Origin: Mesorhizobium mediterraneum
GTDB lineage: Bacteria > Pseudomonadota > Alphaproteobacteria > Rhizobiales > Rhizobiaceae
Assembly: GCF_002284565.1 (NCBI RefSeq)
Contig: NZ_NPKI01000046.1
Span: forward strand, 248,001-312,000
Direction: 5' to 3'
DNA: 64,000 bases
The position numbers and the translations under genes are program-made. Every line of letters begins with the position of its first letter. Positions within the stretch are counted from its first letter, which is position 1. Shown here piece by piece: positions 1-8,208 of this stretch. Under the pieces are notes generated by a model. It had not been told where the DNA came from and made no database searches. It saw only the letters and a list, made by a program, of their open reading frames with translations.

Positions 1-416
1 TGCTGGCGCTGTTCGAAAAACTGCAGGCCCAGCACGGCCTGACCTACGTCTTCATCTCGCATGACCTTGCAATGGTCCGCCGCGTTTGCAACCGGGTCGC
101 TGTGATGTATCTCGGCGAGGTGGTGGAGATCGCCCACAATGAGCGTCTTTTCTTCGATCCCGGGCATCCTTACACGAAGGCGCTGTTGAGCGCGGTTCCG
201 ACACTGGAGGAGCGCCGCTACAAGCCGGAGGAATGCCTGCTCGAGGGAGAGCCGCCGAGCCCGATCGACCTGCCGCCGGGTTGCAGTTTCGCCAGCCGGT
301 GTCCGCATGCCTTCGACCGGTGCCGTGCCGAGAGCCCGACGCTGACGGCGCGAAATCACGGCGAGTTGGCGGCCTGCTTCCTCGTTGAAACAACGGGAAC
401 TCGCGCCGCCGCATGA
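1..416 (+). CDS. Oligopeptide/dipeptide ABC transporter ATP-binding protein, C-terminal part
   Basis: The frame is open from the left edge to the TGA at 416, so about 137 C-terminal residues are visible and the start lies outside. The remnant begins at the end of the nucleotide-binding domain, with the H-loop in VFISHDLAMV, and continues into the extension typical of Opp/Dpp ATPases (HPYTKALLSAVP). The tail has the Cys pattern usual for that family (GCSFASRCP, then DRC and AACF). Such subunits energise import of peptides or similar solutes. The stop overlaps the ATG of the DeoR gene (ATGA at 413-416), so the transporter and the following regulator and hydrolase are probably co-transcribed. 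The Walker A and signature motifs are off the window. Confidence 0.9.
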   Translation, partial: LALFEKLQAQHGLTYVFISHDLAMVRRVCNRVAVMYLGEVVEIAHNERLFFDPGHPYTKALLSAVPTLEERRYKPEECLLEGEPPSPIDLPPGCSFASRCPHAFDRCRAESPTLTARNHGELAACFLVETTGTRAAA

Positions 417-1225
417 TCGACAAGAAAGACGGGGAGGAACATATCGATGGAAGCGAAATCCGCATGAGCGATCCTGAAGATCGCATGCAATACGCACTTG
501 CCGAACTCGAGAAGCACGGGCGCGTATCGGTGCAGGCACTCGCCGAGCATTTCCATGTCAGCCGGGAAACGGTGCGTCGCGACCTGAAGCAACTGGAACT
601 CGAGGGCCACCTGCGATGCATCTATGGTGGTGGCGTCAAGCCGCGCCCTGACGCCGACGAGCCCATCGCCGACCGGATGCGGCTGAACGCGCGCGAGAAG
701 GCGCGCATCGCCGAACGTGCGGCGACCCTGCTCAGAGACCACATCAAGATATTCGTCGACGCCGGCACGACGACGCTGGCGTTCGCCAAGCATCTGAGGA
801 ACTGGCCTGATATCACCGTCTATACCAACTCGCTCGATATCGTCGCACTGCTCGCCGATGCCGGACACCCCAATCTCGTGGCGGTCGGCGGCGACGTCAG
901 GCCGAGCTACCGGGCCTTCATGGGTCCGGATCCAGTCGATCTCGTCACGCGGCACCTGTTCGACATCGCTTTCGTCAGCATTGCAACCGTCGACAGCAGG
1001 TTCGGCTTCATGGACCTCGGACAGGACGAGGCGAACATTCGCCGCGCGCTGCGAAAGCACTCCAAACAGTGCGTCATGCTGGCCGACAGCAGCAAGTTCG
1101 GCCGGCAGGGCTCCATCTGCACATACGAATTCCGGGACGTCGACATCCTGATCACCGACGCTCCCCTCAAGGCGGACTTCGCCGCGCAAATGGATCAGAC
1201 GCAGGTAAAGGTGCTCTATGCTTGA
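413..1225 (+). CDS. DeoR/GlpR-family transcriptional regulator
   Basis: A 270-residue protein with an N-terminal DeoR winged helix (about residues 30-75: GRVSVQALAEHFHVSRETVRRDL, then the wing ending IYGGG) and a C-terminal DeoRC sensor domain related to phosphosugar isomerases (FVDAGTTTLAFAKHL; VTRHLFDIAFVSIATVD; MLADSSKFG). Such regulators usually repress neighbouring catabolic genes until a phosphorylated intermediate binds. The ATG at 413 overlaps the preceding stop but lacks a clear ribosome site. An in-frame ATG at 464, behind GGAAG, would give a 253-residue protein with a more usual N-terminus. Its stop overlaps the next gene by 8 bases, so it most likely controls the operon that contains it. 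Confidence 0.9.
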   Translation: MIDKKDGEEHIDGSEIRMSDPEDRMQYALAELEKHGRVSVQALAEHFHVSRETVRRDLKQLELEGHLRCIYGGGVKPRPDADEPIADRMRLNAREKARIAERAATLLRDHIKIFVDAGTTTLAFAKHLRNWPDITVYTNSLDIVALLADAGHPNLVAVGGDVRPSYRAFMGPDPVDLVTRHLFDIAFVSIATVDSRFGFMDLGQDEANIRRALRKHSKQCVMLADSSKFGRQGSICTYEFRDVDILITDAPLKADFAAQMDQTQVKVLYA

Positions 1226-2498
1226 AATTCGCAAGGACCCGTCGGCTTTTCCCGGCATCGACGCCGAAGCCCTCCATCGGATGATGGATGAGGTTTCCGC
1301 CTTCGGCGGTGGTCCTGACGGCTCGATGACGCGACTGACACTGTCCCGCGAGGATGGACTGGCACGGGACTGGCTGGCTGCATGGTTCGCGCAGGAAGGC
1401 CTGCGTCTTGAGATCGACGCGATCGGCAACATGTACGGATTTCTCGACTGGGCCGGCAAGGATGCGCCCTGCATCATGTGCGGCTCGCATCTCGACAGTC
1501 AGCCGAATGGTGGCCGCTTTGACGGCGCCTATGGGGTGATCGCCGCCTGCAGCGCGATAGAGGCGATAAGGCGCCGGGTGGCCGAAACCGGCATCACGCC
1601 GAAATGCAACTTCGTCATCGTCAATTGGACCAACGAGGAAGGTGCGCGGTTCCAGCCCAGCCTGCTTGGCAGCAGCGTCAATTCCGGCGAGATCGACCTT
1701 GATTTCGCGCTGGCGCGCCGGGACGGTTCCGGCGTTTCGGTGGCCGAGGCGCTGTCGGAAATCGGCTATGCGGGCGAGGCCGCTCGCGTGGTGCCGGCCG
1801 CCTTGATCGAGATCCACATCGAGGGCTCGGCCCATCTCGAGAAGGCCGGCCTGCGGATAGGGGCATTCACCCGTTTCTGGGGTGCCGTCAAATATCGCCT
1901 CGCCTATGTCGGCCGGCAGGCCCACACCGGCCCCACACCGATGGCCGAGCGGCAGGATGCGCTGCTTGCTGCCGCCTATCTGATCGCCGAACTCAGGGAC
2001 ATGGCCGACAAGGCCGGTCCGGATCTGCACACCTCGGCGGCGCGGCTGGAAGTCTATCCCAATTCGCCGAATGTGGTGCCGGGAGAAACGGTGATGTTCA
2101 TCGAACTGCGGTCGGGAAGCGCCGAGCTTCTGGCGTCGGCCGAAGCGGAACTCAAGGAGAAGATCGAGAGCTGCGCCGCGCGCGCCCACACGTCGTTCGA
2201 AGTCCGATCCATAGACCGGAGGCGAGCAGGAGAATTCGACGCCGGGCTGATCGATCTGGCCGAACAGACCGCCAAATCGCTCGGGCAGACGGTCCTTCGG
2301 CTCGACACGATCGGTGGGCACGACGCCGTCAGCATGTCGGCGGTGACACCGGCGATCGTTATCGGGGTGCCGAGCGTCGGCGGTGTCATCCACCACCCGA
2401 CGGAGTTTACCACGCCCGAGGATCGGCTCCTGGGGACGGAACTGCTCGCGGGGATGCTGTGGCGGTTCTGCGTCGACGGCAACATCCTGAAGAACTGA
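1218..2498 (+). CDS. M20-family Zn-dependent hydrolase (N-carbamoyl-L-amino-acid hydrolase / allantoate amidohydrolase type)
   Basis: A 426-residue amidohydrolase of the carbamoylase/allantoate amidohydrolase group, cytosolic with no signal peptide. Metal-site motifs are intact: CGSHLDSQPNGGRFDGAYG (His and bridging Asp), NEEGARF (Glu pair), a GRQAHTGPTPM dimerisation-domain motif, GGHDAV near residue 365 and SVGGVIHHPTEFT at the C-terminal metal/substrate site. Family members hydrolyse N-carbamoyl amino acids, allantoate or ureidoglycolate; the substrate cannot be chosen from sequence. It overlaps deoR by 8 bases and precedes two kinase-like genes by 11 bases. Codons for residues about 339-357 recur, 88 percent identical, as a relic near 9912. 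Confidence 0.88.
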   Translation: MLEIRKDPSAFPGIDAEALHRMMDEVSAFGGGPDGSMTRLTLSREDGLARDWLAAWFAQEGLRLEIDAIGNMYGFLDWAGKDAPCIMCGSHLDSQPNGGRFDGAYGVIAACSAIEAIRRRVAETGITPKCNFVIVNWTNEEGARFQPSLLGSSVNSGEIDLDFALARRDGSGVSVAEALSEIGYAGEAARVVPAALIEIHIEGSAHLEKAGLRIGAFTRFWGAVKYRLAYVGRQAHTGPTPMAERQDALLAAAYLIAELRDMADKAGPDLHTSAARLEVYPNSPNVVPGETVMFIELRSGSAELLASAEAELKEKIESCAARAHTSFEVRSIDRRRAGEFDAGLIDLAEQTAKSLGQTVLRLDTIGGHDAVSMSAVTPAIVIGVPSVGGVIHHPTEFTTPEDRLLGTELLAGMLWRFCVDGNILKN

Positions 2499-2509
2499 AG
2501 GACTAGGCG

Positions 2510-3475
2510 ATGAAGACGATCGGCGAAGCCTCCACCCCCGCGGAAGTTCGTGCCGAGGCGGCGCTCACCGCTATTGCGGACTGGACGGGAAAACAGATCG
2601 GTTTTGCGCCCGCCTCTCCGGGTATCGCATCGCCCTCGCATCGCGGCGTCGACAGCGAAGCATGGCTGGTGGCGGTCGACCAGTCGTCTCCGGCCTATTT
2701 CCTGAAGATCGTGAACTCCGATCAGAAGGCGTTCGTCGATCTGGAGGCCGTGTTCGAAGCCGCCTCCACCGCGGCCGGACTGGGCTGCACGCCAAGTCCG
2801 CGGCATCTTGCGCGAGACGCCGACGCGATCGTCTTCGATCTCTTGCCGCCCGGTTGGAAAACAGCGCGCATGGACGATCTGCGACGGGCGGACGTGATGG
2901 AGCAGGTCATCGGGCTCAAAAAGGCGATCCACGGATCGCGGCCATTCGCTTTGTCGTGGACGGTATTCGATAGGATCCGGGTGCTGGACGACGCCCGGAA
3001 AGCCGCCGGCGTCGAGCGCCCGGACGATCTTTGGTGGATGCTCGACGGCGTCGGCGAGATCGAGCGCGCAATCACCGCTGCGGGTTACGATGTCCGGCCG
3101 AGCCACGCCGACGGCCTCGCCTCCAACATCATGGTAAGCCAGGACGGGGCGGTTCACCTCGTCGATTTCGACGACGCCCGCAATGTCGATCCCCTCTACG
3201 AGGTCGGCATTCTACTTAACGAGGCCTTTCCGTTCGAAGAAGAGATGCGGCCGGCGCTTGAGATGTTCGAGGGGTCGTTCCGTCAGGCTTCCCTCAACCG
3301 TTGCCGTGCATATGCGGCGGCGGACGATCTGATGTGGGGGCTATGGGGTCTGTTGTTGAACTCGACATCGCCGCGCGGCGACATCGAGTTTCTGAAATAC
3401 GCGCAGTGGCGCCTGCTGCGCTGCCGGATGGCTCTTCGCCATCCGGACTTCGAACTGAAGTTGAGACGGCTTTGA
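2510..3475 (+). CDS. APH/choline-kinase-family phosphotransferase (first of tandem pair)
   Basis: A 321-residue protein with the aminoglycoside/choline-kinase fold. The catalytic loop is SHADGLASNIMV (His-x-Asp...Asn) at about residues 200-211, followed by the metal-binding VDFDDA. The N-lobe nucleotide site is weakly defined but contains AYFLKIV, with the usual Lys. Such enzymes transfer ATP phosphate to small hydroxyl compounds such as choline, ethanolamine, homoserine or fructosamine; the acceptor is unknown. The start has an AAGGA-like site about 10 bases upstream. It lies 11 bases behind the M20 hydrolase and 21 bases before a paralogue, so the pair may act on related substrates or as a heteromer. 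Confidence 0.82.
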   Translation: MKTIGEASTPAEVRAEAALTAIADWTGKQIGFAPASPGIASPSHRGVDSEAWLVAVDQSSPAYFLKIVNSDQKAFVDLEAVFEAASTAAGLGCTPSPRHLARDADAIVFDLLPPGWKTARMDDLRRADVMEQVIGLKKAIHGSRPFALSWTVFDRIRVLDDARKAAGVERPDDLWWMLDGVGEIERAITAAGYDVRPSHADGLASNIMVSQDGAVHLVDFDDARNVDPLYEVGILLNEAFPFEEEMRPALEMFEGSFRQASLNRCRAYAAADDLMWGLWGLLLNSTSPRGDIEFLKYAQWRLLRCRMALRHPDFELKLRRL

Positions 3476-3496
3476 GCGGCTGCAAGGAGGCCCTAC

Positions 3497-4438
3497 ATGA
3501 TTGAGAAGCGGCCGGGCGAGGCGGTGAGCGAAGCCGAGCGGGAGATCGAGGCCGTCATCTGTGCCGTCGAACCATGGACCGGCCGCGATCTCCGCTACCG
3601 GCCGGTGCATGGCGGCATCAGCAATTCCAACTGGCGCGTTCGCATCGCGGGACAGTCAGAGAGCTATTTCGTGAAGGTTCCGGGCCGGGGCACCGAGATG
3701 TTCATCGACCGAAAAGCGGCGGCGGAGGCGAGCCGGCGCGCCCACTCGCTCGGTATCGGACCCGCGGTCTACGGCTATCTGGACGAACGCGGCGTCGAGA
3801 TTGCCGATTTCATGGAGGGGCGGCGCTCCTGTACCAACCGCGATTTCCTCGACCCGGATGTACGCCGCTCGGTGCTGGGTCTCTACCGGCGCTTCAACGA
3901 TTCGGGCCTGCTGTCGCTGACCAAGACGGTCTTCGACATGATCGACGAGCATGTCGATCAGGTCCGCGAGCTCGGAGGCGCGCTGCCGGCGGATTTTGCC
4001 TGGCTGCATCGCCAGTACCTTCTGGCGCGGGCGGCGCTCGAGGCTTCGGGGATCGACCTGGTTCCATGCTTCAACGATCCGATGCCCGGAAACTTCATGA
4101 TCGCGCCCGACCGGTCGATGATGCTGATCGACTATGAGTATGCCGCAAACAACGACCGCTGTTACGAACTCGGCATCTGGTGCGGGGAAATGTTCTTCTC
4201 CGATGCGGTCGAGGCCGAAGTCATCGAGGAATATTTCGGCAGGTTTGACCCTCGGTTGAAGGCCCGGCTGGTCGTGCACAAGGTGCTCGCCGATGTGAAG
4301 TGGGGAACCTGGGCGATGGTGCAGAATGTCGTATCGGCGCTCGACTTCGATTTCTACAAATACGGGGCGTGGAAATATATGCGCGCGCGCTCGGTGATGC
4401 AGACCCCGCAATGGGTCGAGTATCTCAGGGCGGTCTGA
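3497..4438 (+). CDS. Choline/ethanolamine-kinase-like phosphotransferase (second of tandem pair)
   Basis: A 313-residue kinase of the APH/choline kinase superfamily, behind a good AAGGAGG site. An N-lobe motif (HGGISNSNWRV, SYFVKVPG) resembles bacterial choline kinases (LicA-like), as does the block IDYEYAANNDRCYELGIW that carries the metal-binding Asp. The catalytic loop reads CFNDPMPGNF: the Asp and Asn are kept, but the His usual in HND is Phe. The first gene of the pair keeps this His, so the two may differ in efficiency or substrate. Closest functional guess is a choline/amino-alcohol kinase; phosphorylcholine decoration is possible but not shown. This is the last gene of the leftmost plus-strand operon. 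Confidence 0.85.
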   Translation: MIEKRPGEAVSEAEREIEAVICAVEPWTGRDLRYRPVHGGISNSNWRVRIAGQSESYFVKVPGRGTEMFIDRKAAAEASRRAHSLGIGPAVYGYLDERGVEIADFMEGRRSCTNRDFLDPDVRRSVLGLYRRFNDSGLLSLTKTVFDMIDEHVDQVRELGGALPADFAWLHRQYLLARAALEASGIDLVPCFNDPMPGNFMIAPDRSMMLIDYEYAANNDRCYELGIWCGEMFFSDAVEAEVIEEYFGRFDPRLKARLVVHKVLADVKWGTWAMVQNVVSALDFDFYKYGAWKYMRARSVMQTPQWVEYLRAV

Positions 4439-4493
4439 CGGGTGTCACGGGGCGGAGCAATTCCGACCACAGCTGGCATGTCTGCAGGGAGGG

Positions 4494-5318
4494 TTAGCGG
4501 CTGTCGTTGGCAATCAGTTTCGTCAGGCAATCGCCCGCCTGGCTCCCAGGCACGCCGAGATCTCTGACACTGTCCATGTGGTTGCGGTTCGTGAGAACAA
4601 GCGACGTTACCGGCGAGCCCCGCTGCAGCAGGTTCTGTTTGAAACGATCTGCTTGCTGATGGAAAGGCGGCGTCTCATTGGCCCCGACCAGAACCGTCGC
4701 CTTGGTTTGAGGATCATGCCGATAGGCAAGCGGTGTAAACATAGCGACTTCCTCATCGGTAATTCCAATCTCGTTGGCGAGAAAGGAATCTTGGAGGGGT
4801 TTCAGATCGTAGAGCCCGCCGAGCAGAAGAGCTGCCCGCACATTCGAGGGGGTATTCTCGCTGTTGAACAGAAACGTTGAAAGATGTGCTCCGGCCGAAT
4901 GACCGCTGACAGTCAGTTCTGCCGGGTTTCCGCCATGGTCGGCGATATGGGCGAGAACCCACTGCTTGGCGCGGCGCACCTGGTCGACGATCGTAGCCAT
5001 TCTGACGTTGGGCATCAGAGCATAGTCGACGATGACGGCAATCGCACCCGCCTGGGTAATCGTCGTCGCGACGTATGAGTAGTCGCGCTTGGAGAACATT
5101 CTCCAGTAGCCGCCATGGATAAACATGTGCACCGGCAGGCCGCTTCTTTTGCCCGAGGGAAAGAACAGGTCCACGGTTTCGGCCTGATCCGGTCCATAGG
5201 CAACGTCCGCAGCCATTGGAACGGTTGCGCGAACGACCTCGCTGCGGTGAACGATGTCCTGCACGATTTTGTCAAAATCCGCGACGTGGTCGCGGATGCG
5301 AAACGGATCGCTTTGCAC
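4494..5318 (-). CDS. Alpha/beta hydrolase (kynurenine-formamidase/esterase-like)
   Basis: A 274-residue alpha/beta hydrolase with the oxyanion-hole motif HGGYW (about residue 87) and nucleophile elbow SGHSAGAHL (about 138-146). A late His in NRNHMDSV is the likely catalytic base. The HGGxW form is characteristic of the N-formylkynurenine formamidase/carboxylesterase branch. Translation starts at GTG 5318, directly behind GGAGGAAGA, which overlaps the end of the aldehyde dehydrogenase gene 11 bases upstream, so the two are coupled. In this operon it may hydrolyse an ester, lactone or amide to the hydroxy acid used by the next two enzymes. The substrate is inference only. Confidence 0.82.
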   Translation of the reverse strand: MQSDPFRIRDHVADFDKIVQDIVHRSEVVRATVPMAADVAYGPDQAETVDLFFPSGKRSGLPVHMFIHGGYWRMFSKRDYSYVATTITQAGAIAVIVDYALMPNVRMATIVDQVRRAKQWVLAHIADHGGNPAELTVSGHSAGAHLSTFLFNSENTPSNVRAALLLGGLYDLKPLQDSFLANEIGITDEEVAMFTPLAYRHDPQTKATVLVGANETPPFHQQADRFKQNLLQRGSPVTSLVLTNRNHMDSVRDLGVPGSQAGDCLTKLIANDSR

Positions 5319-5329
5319 TCTTCCTCCGC

Positions 5330-6817
5330 TCAGATGCTGATGGCGAGGTATTTCGCCTCCATGAACTCGGCAATGCCGTGATGCTGGCCGCCCTCGCGGC
5401 CGAGGCCGCTCTGCTTTACCCCGCCGAAGGGTGCTGCCGGATCGGACATCAAGCCGCGGTTGAGAGCGATCATCCCGGCTTCGATCTTGGATGCCACCCG
5501 CATTCCACGCGCAAGATCGCGCGTGTAGATGTAGGCGGCAAGACCGTATTCGGTGTCGTTGGCGCGCACGATGACCTCGGCTTCCGTTTCGAATCTCGAG
5601 ATCGGCGCTACCGGCCCAAAAATTTCCTCATGCGCCATCTCCGCCTCGGCCGGGACGTCGCAGAGCACGGTCGGCAGATAGTAATATCCCGTTCCCGAGC
5701 CTGTCTTGCCCCCGCACAGCACCCGCGCGCCACGGGCGACAGCATCGTTGACCAGACGGCCGATCTTGTCGACGGCCTTCCTGGTGATCATCGGCCCGCA
5801 CTCCGTGGCCGCGTCCGTGCCAGCGCCGACCTTGAGTGACGACATCCGCCTGGCGAGGCTTTCGCCAAAGGCATCGTAAATGCCAGACTGGACATAGATG
5901 CGGTTTGCAGCCGTGCAGGCCTCGCCGGCGTTGCGCATCTTCGCCACCATCGCCCCATCGACCGCCGCGTCAAGGTCCGCGTCATCGAACACAAGGAATG
6001 GCGCGTTGCCGCCAAGTTCCATCGAACACGAAACCACGTGCTTTGCGGCCTCGGCCAGCAGAATGCGCCCGATACCCGTTGAGCCGGTAAAGGAGAGTTT
6101 CCGCACCCGCGGATCGGCCAGCATAGCGGCCGTCACAGGGCCGGGATTGGAGGTTGTCAGAACGTTCACCACCCCTGGCGGAATGCCTGCTTCCTGGTAG
6201 AGCGCGGCAAGCGCGTAGGCCGTGAGCGGGGTCTCGCTGGCTGGCTTCAAAATTACCGTGCACCCGGCAGCCAAGGCGGGCGCGATCTTGCGCGTCGCCA
6301 TGGCGGCAGGGAAGTTCCAGGGTGTGACAAGGACGCAGATGCCGATGGGCTCGTAGTCGACCACGATCCGGTTCGCGCCGGAAGGCGCAATCCCGAATTC
6401 ACCGGTGATGCGAACGGCTTCCTCGGCATTCCAGCGAAAGAATTCCGCGGCATAGGCGATCTCGCCACGCGCGTCCCGGAGTGCCTTGCCGTTTTCCAGC
6501 GAGATCAGGGTTGCCAGCGTCTCGGAACGCTGCGTCATCAACTCGAAGCAACGTCTGAGGATTTCGGAACGCTTGCGAGGTGCCGTTGTGCGCCAGCCAT
6601 CGGCGGCCTTGGCCGCAGCCTCCACGGCGGCCGCGGCATCTTCGATCGTCGCGTCGGGAACGGCGGCGATCACGGCTTCCGTGGAAGGGTCCAAGACCTG
6701 GATTTCCCGGCCGTCCGCGGATTGCCTCCACTGGCCGCCGATATACAAGCCGTGGGAGAATCTATGGAAGTCGTCAGTGTCCTGACCGTCCTCCAGCACC
6801 GGATGAGATATGTTCAT
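5330..6817 (-). CDS. NAD(P)-dependent succinate-semialdehyde-type aldehyde dehydrogenase
   Basis: A 495-residue aldehyde dehydrogenase of the GabD/succinate-semialdehyde group, the normal length for the family. Visible are the cofactor-site block TPWNFPAAMATRK, KPASETP, FTGSTGIGR, the catalytic Glu in ELGGNAP and the catalytic Cys in NAGEACTAANR. The C-terminal FGGVKQSGLGREGG is typical of SSADHs. The start has a GAGGAGCAG site. It lies 18 bases downstream of an iron alcohol dehydrogenase gene, giving the expected sequence alcohol to semialdehyde to acid; this matches the BlcB/BlcA pairing of gamma-hydroxybutyrate catabolism. Succinate semialdehyde is the favoured but unproven substrate. Confidence 0.9.
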   Translation of the reverse strand: MNISHPVLEDGQDTDDFHRFSHGLYIGGQWRQSADGREIQVLDPSTEAVIAAVPDATIEDAAAAVEAAAKAADGWRTTAPRKRSEILRRCFELMTQRSETLATLISLENGKALRDARGEIAYAAEFFRWNAEEAVRITGEFGIAPSGANRIVVDYEPIGICVLVTPWNFPAAMATRKIAPALAAGCTVILKPASETPLTAYALAALYQEAGIPPGVVNVLTTSNPGPVTAAMLADPRVRKLSFTGSTGIGRILLAEAAKHVVSCSMELGGNAPFLVFDDADLDAAVDGAMVAKMRNAGEACTAANRIYVQSGIYDAFGESLARRMSSLKVGAGTDAATECGPMITRKAVDKIGRLVNDAVARGARVLCGGKTGSGTGYYYLPTVLCDVPAEAEMAHEEIFGPVAPISRFETEAEVIVRANDTEYGLAAYIYTRDLARGMRVASKIEAGMIALNRGLMSDPAAPFGGVKQSGLGREGGQHHGIAEFMEAKYLAISI

Positions 6818-6835
6818 GGCCTGCTCCTCGATTGC

Positions 6836-8062
6836 TCACATGACGTAGGTGGCGAGGTTGCCATCATAGGCAGCCTGGATCAGGCCCCGCATGGCTGCCA
6901 GATCGAATGGACGCGGATTGTTCTTGATGAGACGGTCAATGCCGAGCGCCTGTTCGGCCGTCCAATCGAGCTTGTCGGCGGGAAGCCCGAGCTTGGCCAG
7001 CGAAGGCGTGATCCCGATCGCTCCAAACAGCCGGCCGATCTCGTCGATCGTCGCGTCGGCCATCTCACCGGCACTCCGATCCCTCCCGTCGAGACCAAGG
7101 GCAAGGCCGATCTCGGCCATCTCGGCGGCCGCGGCGGCCCGGTTGTACTTCATGACGTACGGCAACATGGTGGCGACACCCAAACCGTGGGCGGTGTGGG
7201 TTATCGCGCCAACCGGATATTGTACGGCGTGCGCCGCCGCTGTGCCGGCCGTTCCGAACGCACAGCCGGCTGCAAGCGCGCCCATCATCACATCGGCCCG
7301 GGCGTCCTCGTCAGAGGGCTGGCGGTATGCCTTTTCAAGGCTTCGACCAAGCAGCTTGATTGCCAGCAGCGCGAAATGATCGGTCAAAGCGGTTTTGCCG
7401 ATAAAGACATGGCTCTGCGGAAGGAAGGGATCGGTGCCGCGCCTGACGGCGGTAAAAGCCTCGATCGCATGTGTCAGCGCGTCTGCGCCCGCGATCGCCG
7501 TCAGTCCCGGGGGACATGTCATCGTCAGTTCCGGGTCGCAGATGGCGGCTGCCGCGATCAGATGCGGGCTGGAGATGCCAACCTTCAAGGTGCGATCCGG
7601 ATCGGAGATCACCGCGACAGGGGTCACTTCCGAGCCGGTGCCGGCTGTTGTTGGAACCGCGATCAATGGCAGCGTCGGGCCAGGCACCTTGAACTCGCCG
7701 TAGTAGTCCTGGAGCAGGCCGCCGTGACTGATGAGCAACGCGGCGCATTTGGCCATGTCGAGACAACTGCCGCCTCCGATGCCGATCACCATGTCCGGCG
7801 CAAACTTTCGCGCCTCCTCGACGCAGACGGCGACGGTGTCCCGGGGGACGTCGGGCAGCACGCGGTCATGCACGAGCACGTCTATCGATGCGCCTTCGAG
7901 CGCCGCCATGATCTCTGCGAAGGCGACAGTCGCGGCAAAGCGCTCGTCCGTGCAGACAAGAGCGCGACGGCCCAGCCTGGCCGCAACGGTTGGAATGACA
8001 TGGCGCTGGCCCTTCCCGAAGAGGATCTCACGCGGGAGCCTTACGGCAGCGAAAAGGCTCAT
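6836..8062 (-). CDS. Iron-containing alcohol dehydrogenase (4-hydroxybutyrate dehydrogenase candidate)
   Basis: A 408-residue group III (iron) alcohol dehydrogenase. The nucleotide-binding motif GIGGGSCLDMAK and the metal ligands in HAIEAF and THTAHGLGV are present. I place the start at ATG 8062, behind GAGGGA with 8-base spacing; the open frame extends 20 codons further but adds no domain. It is the first gene of the operon, divergent from the GntR regulator across 146 bases holding an inverted repeat. With the SSADH next door, oxidation of 4-hydroxybutyrate or a similar omega-hydroxy acid is the best guess. Other members use 1,3-propanediol, lactaldehyde or maleylacetate. Confidence 0.88.
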   Translation of the reverse strand: MSLFAAVRLPREILFGKGQRHVIPTVAARLGRRALVCTDERFAATVAFAEIMAALEGASIDVLVHDRVLPDVPRDTVAVCVEEARKFAPDMVIGIGGGSCLDMAKCAALLISHGGLLQDYYGEFKVPGPTLPLIAVPTTAGTGSEVTPVAVISDPDRTLKVGISSPHLIAAAAICDPELTMTCPPGLTAIAGADALTHAIEAFTAVRRGTDPFLPQSHVFIGKTALTDHFALLAIKLLGRSLEKAYRQPSDEDARADVMMGALAAGCAFGTAGTAAAHAVQYPVGAITHTAHGLGVATMLPYVMKYNRAAAAAEMAEIGLALGLDGRDRSAGEMADATIDEIGRLFGAIGITPSLAKLGLPADKLDWTAEQALGIDRLIKNNPRPFDLAAMRGLIQAAYDGNLATYVM

Positions 8063-8126
8063 GTTCTGCGTCCCTCGATGATGTTGGGAGTGGAAAGCGA
8101 AAGCTCGTCGAGTTCGATCCAAAAGG

Positions 8127-8152
8127 TATCATCTATTAAATCGTATATGATA
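8127..8152. promoter_or_regulatory. Inverted repeat, candidate GntR operator
   Basis: TATCAT at 8127-8132 and its exact complement ATGATA at 8147-8152 face each other across 14 bases. The right part also contains the near-palindrome ATCGTATATGAT (8140-8151), of the AT-rich type bound by FadR/FCD regulators. It is in the AT-rich centre of the divergent region between the iron alcohol dehydrogenase (start 8062) and the GntR gene (start 8209), so it could control both. Confidence 0.5.
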
Positions 8153-8208
8153 TAGGATTGCATTGAGCGAAGCATCGTGTTAGCCAGTGATCCTGTCAAG
8201 AGGCAAAG

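Noticed and set aside
52..621. Long minus-strand open frame opposite the ABC ATPase and deoR genes
   Set aside because: It has no recognisable domain or ribosome site and lies opposite two well-supported genes; long antisense frames are expected at this GC content.
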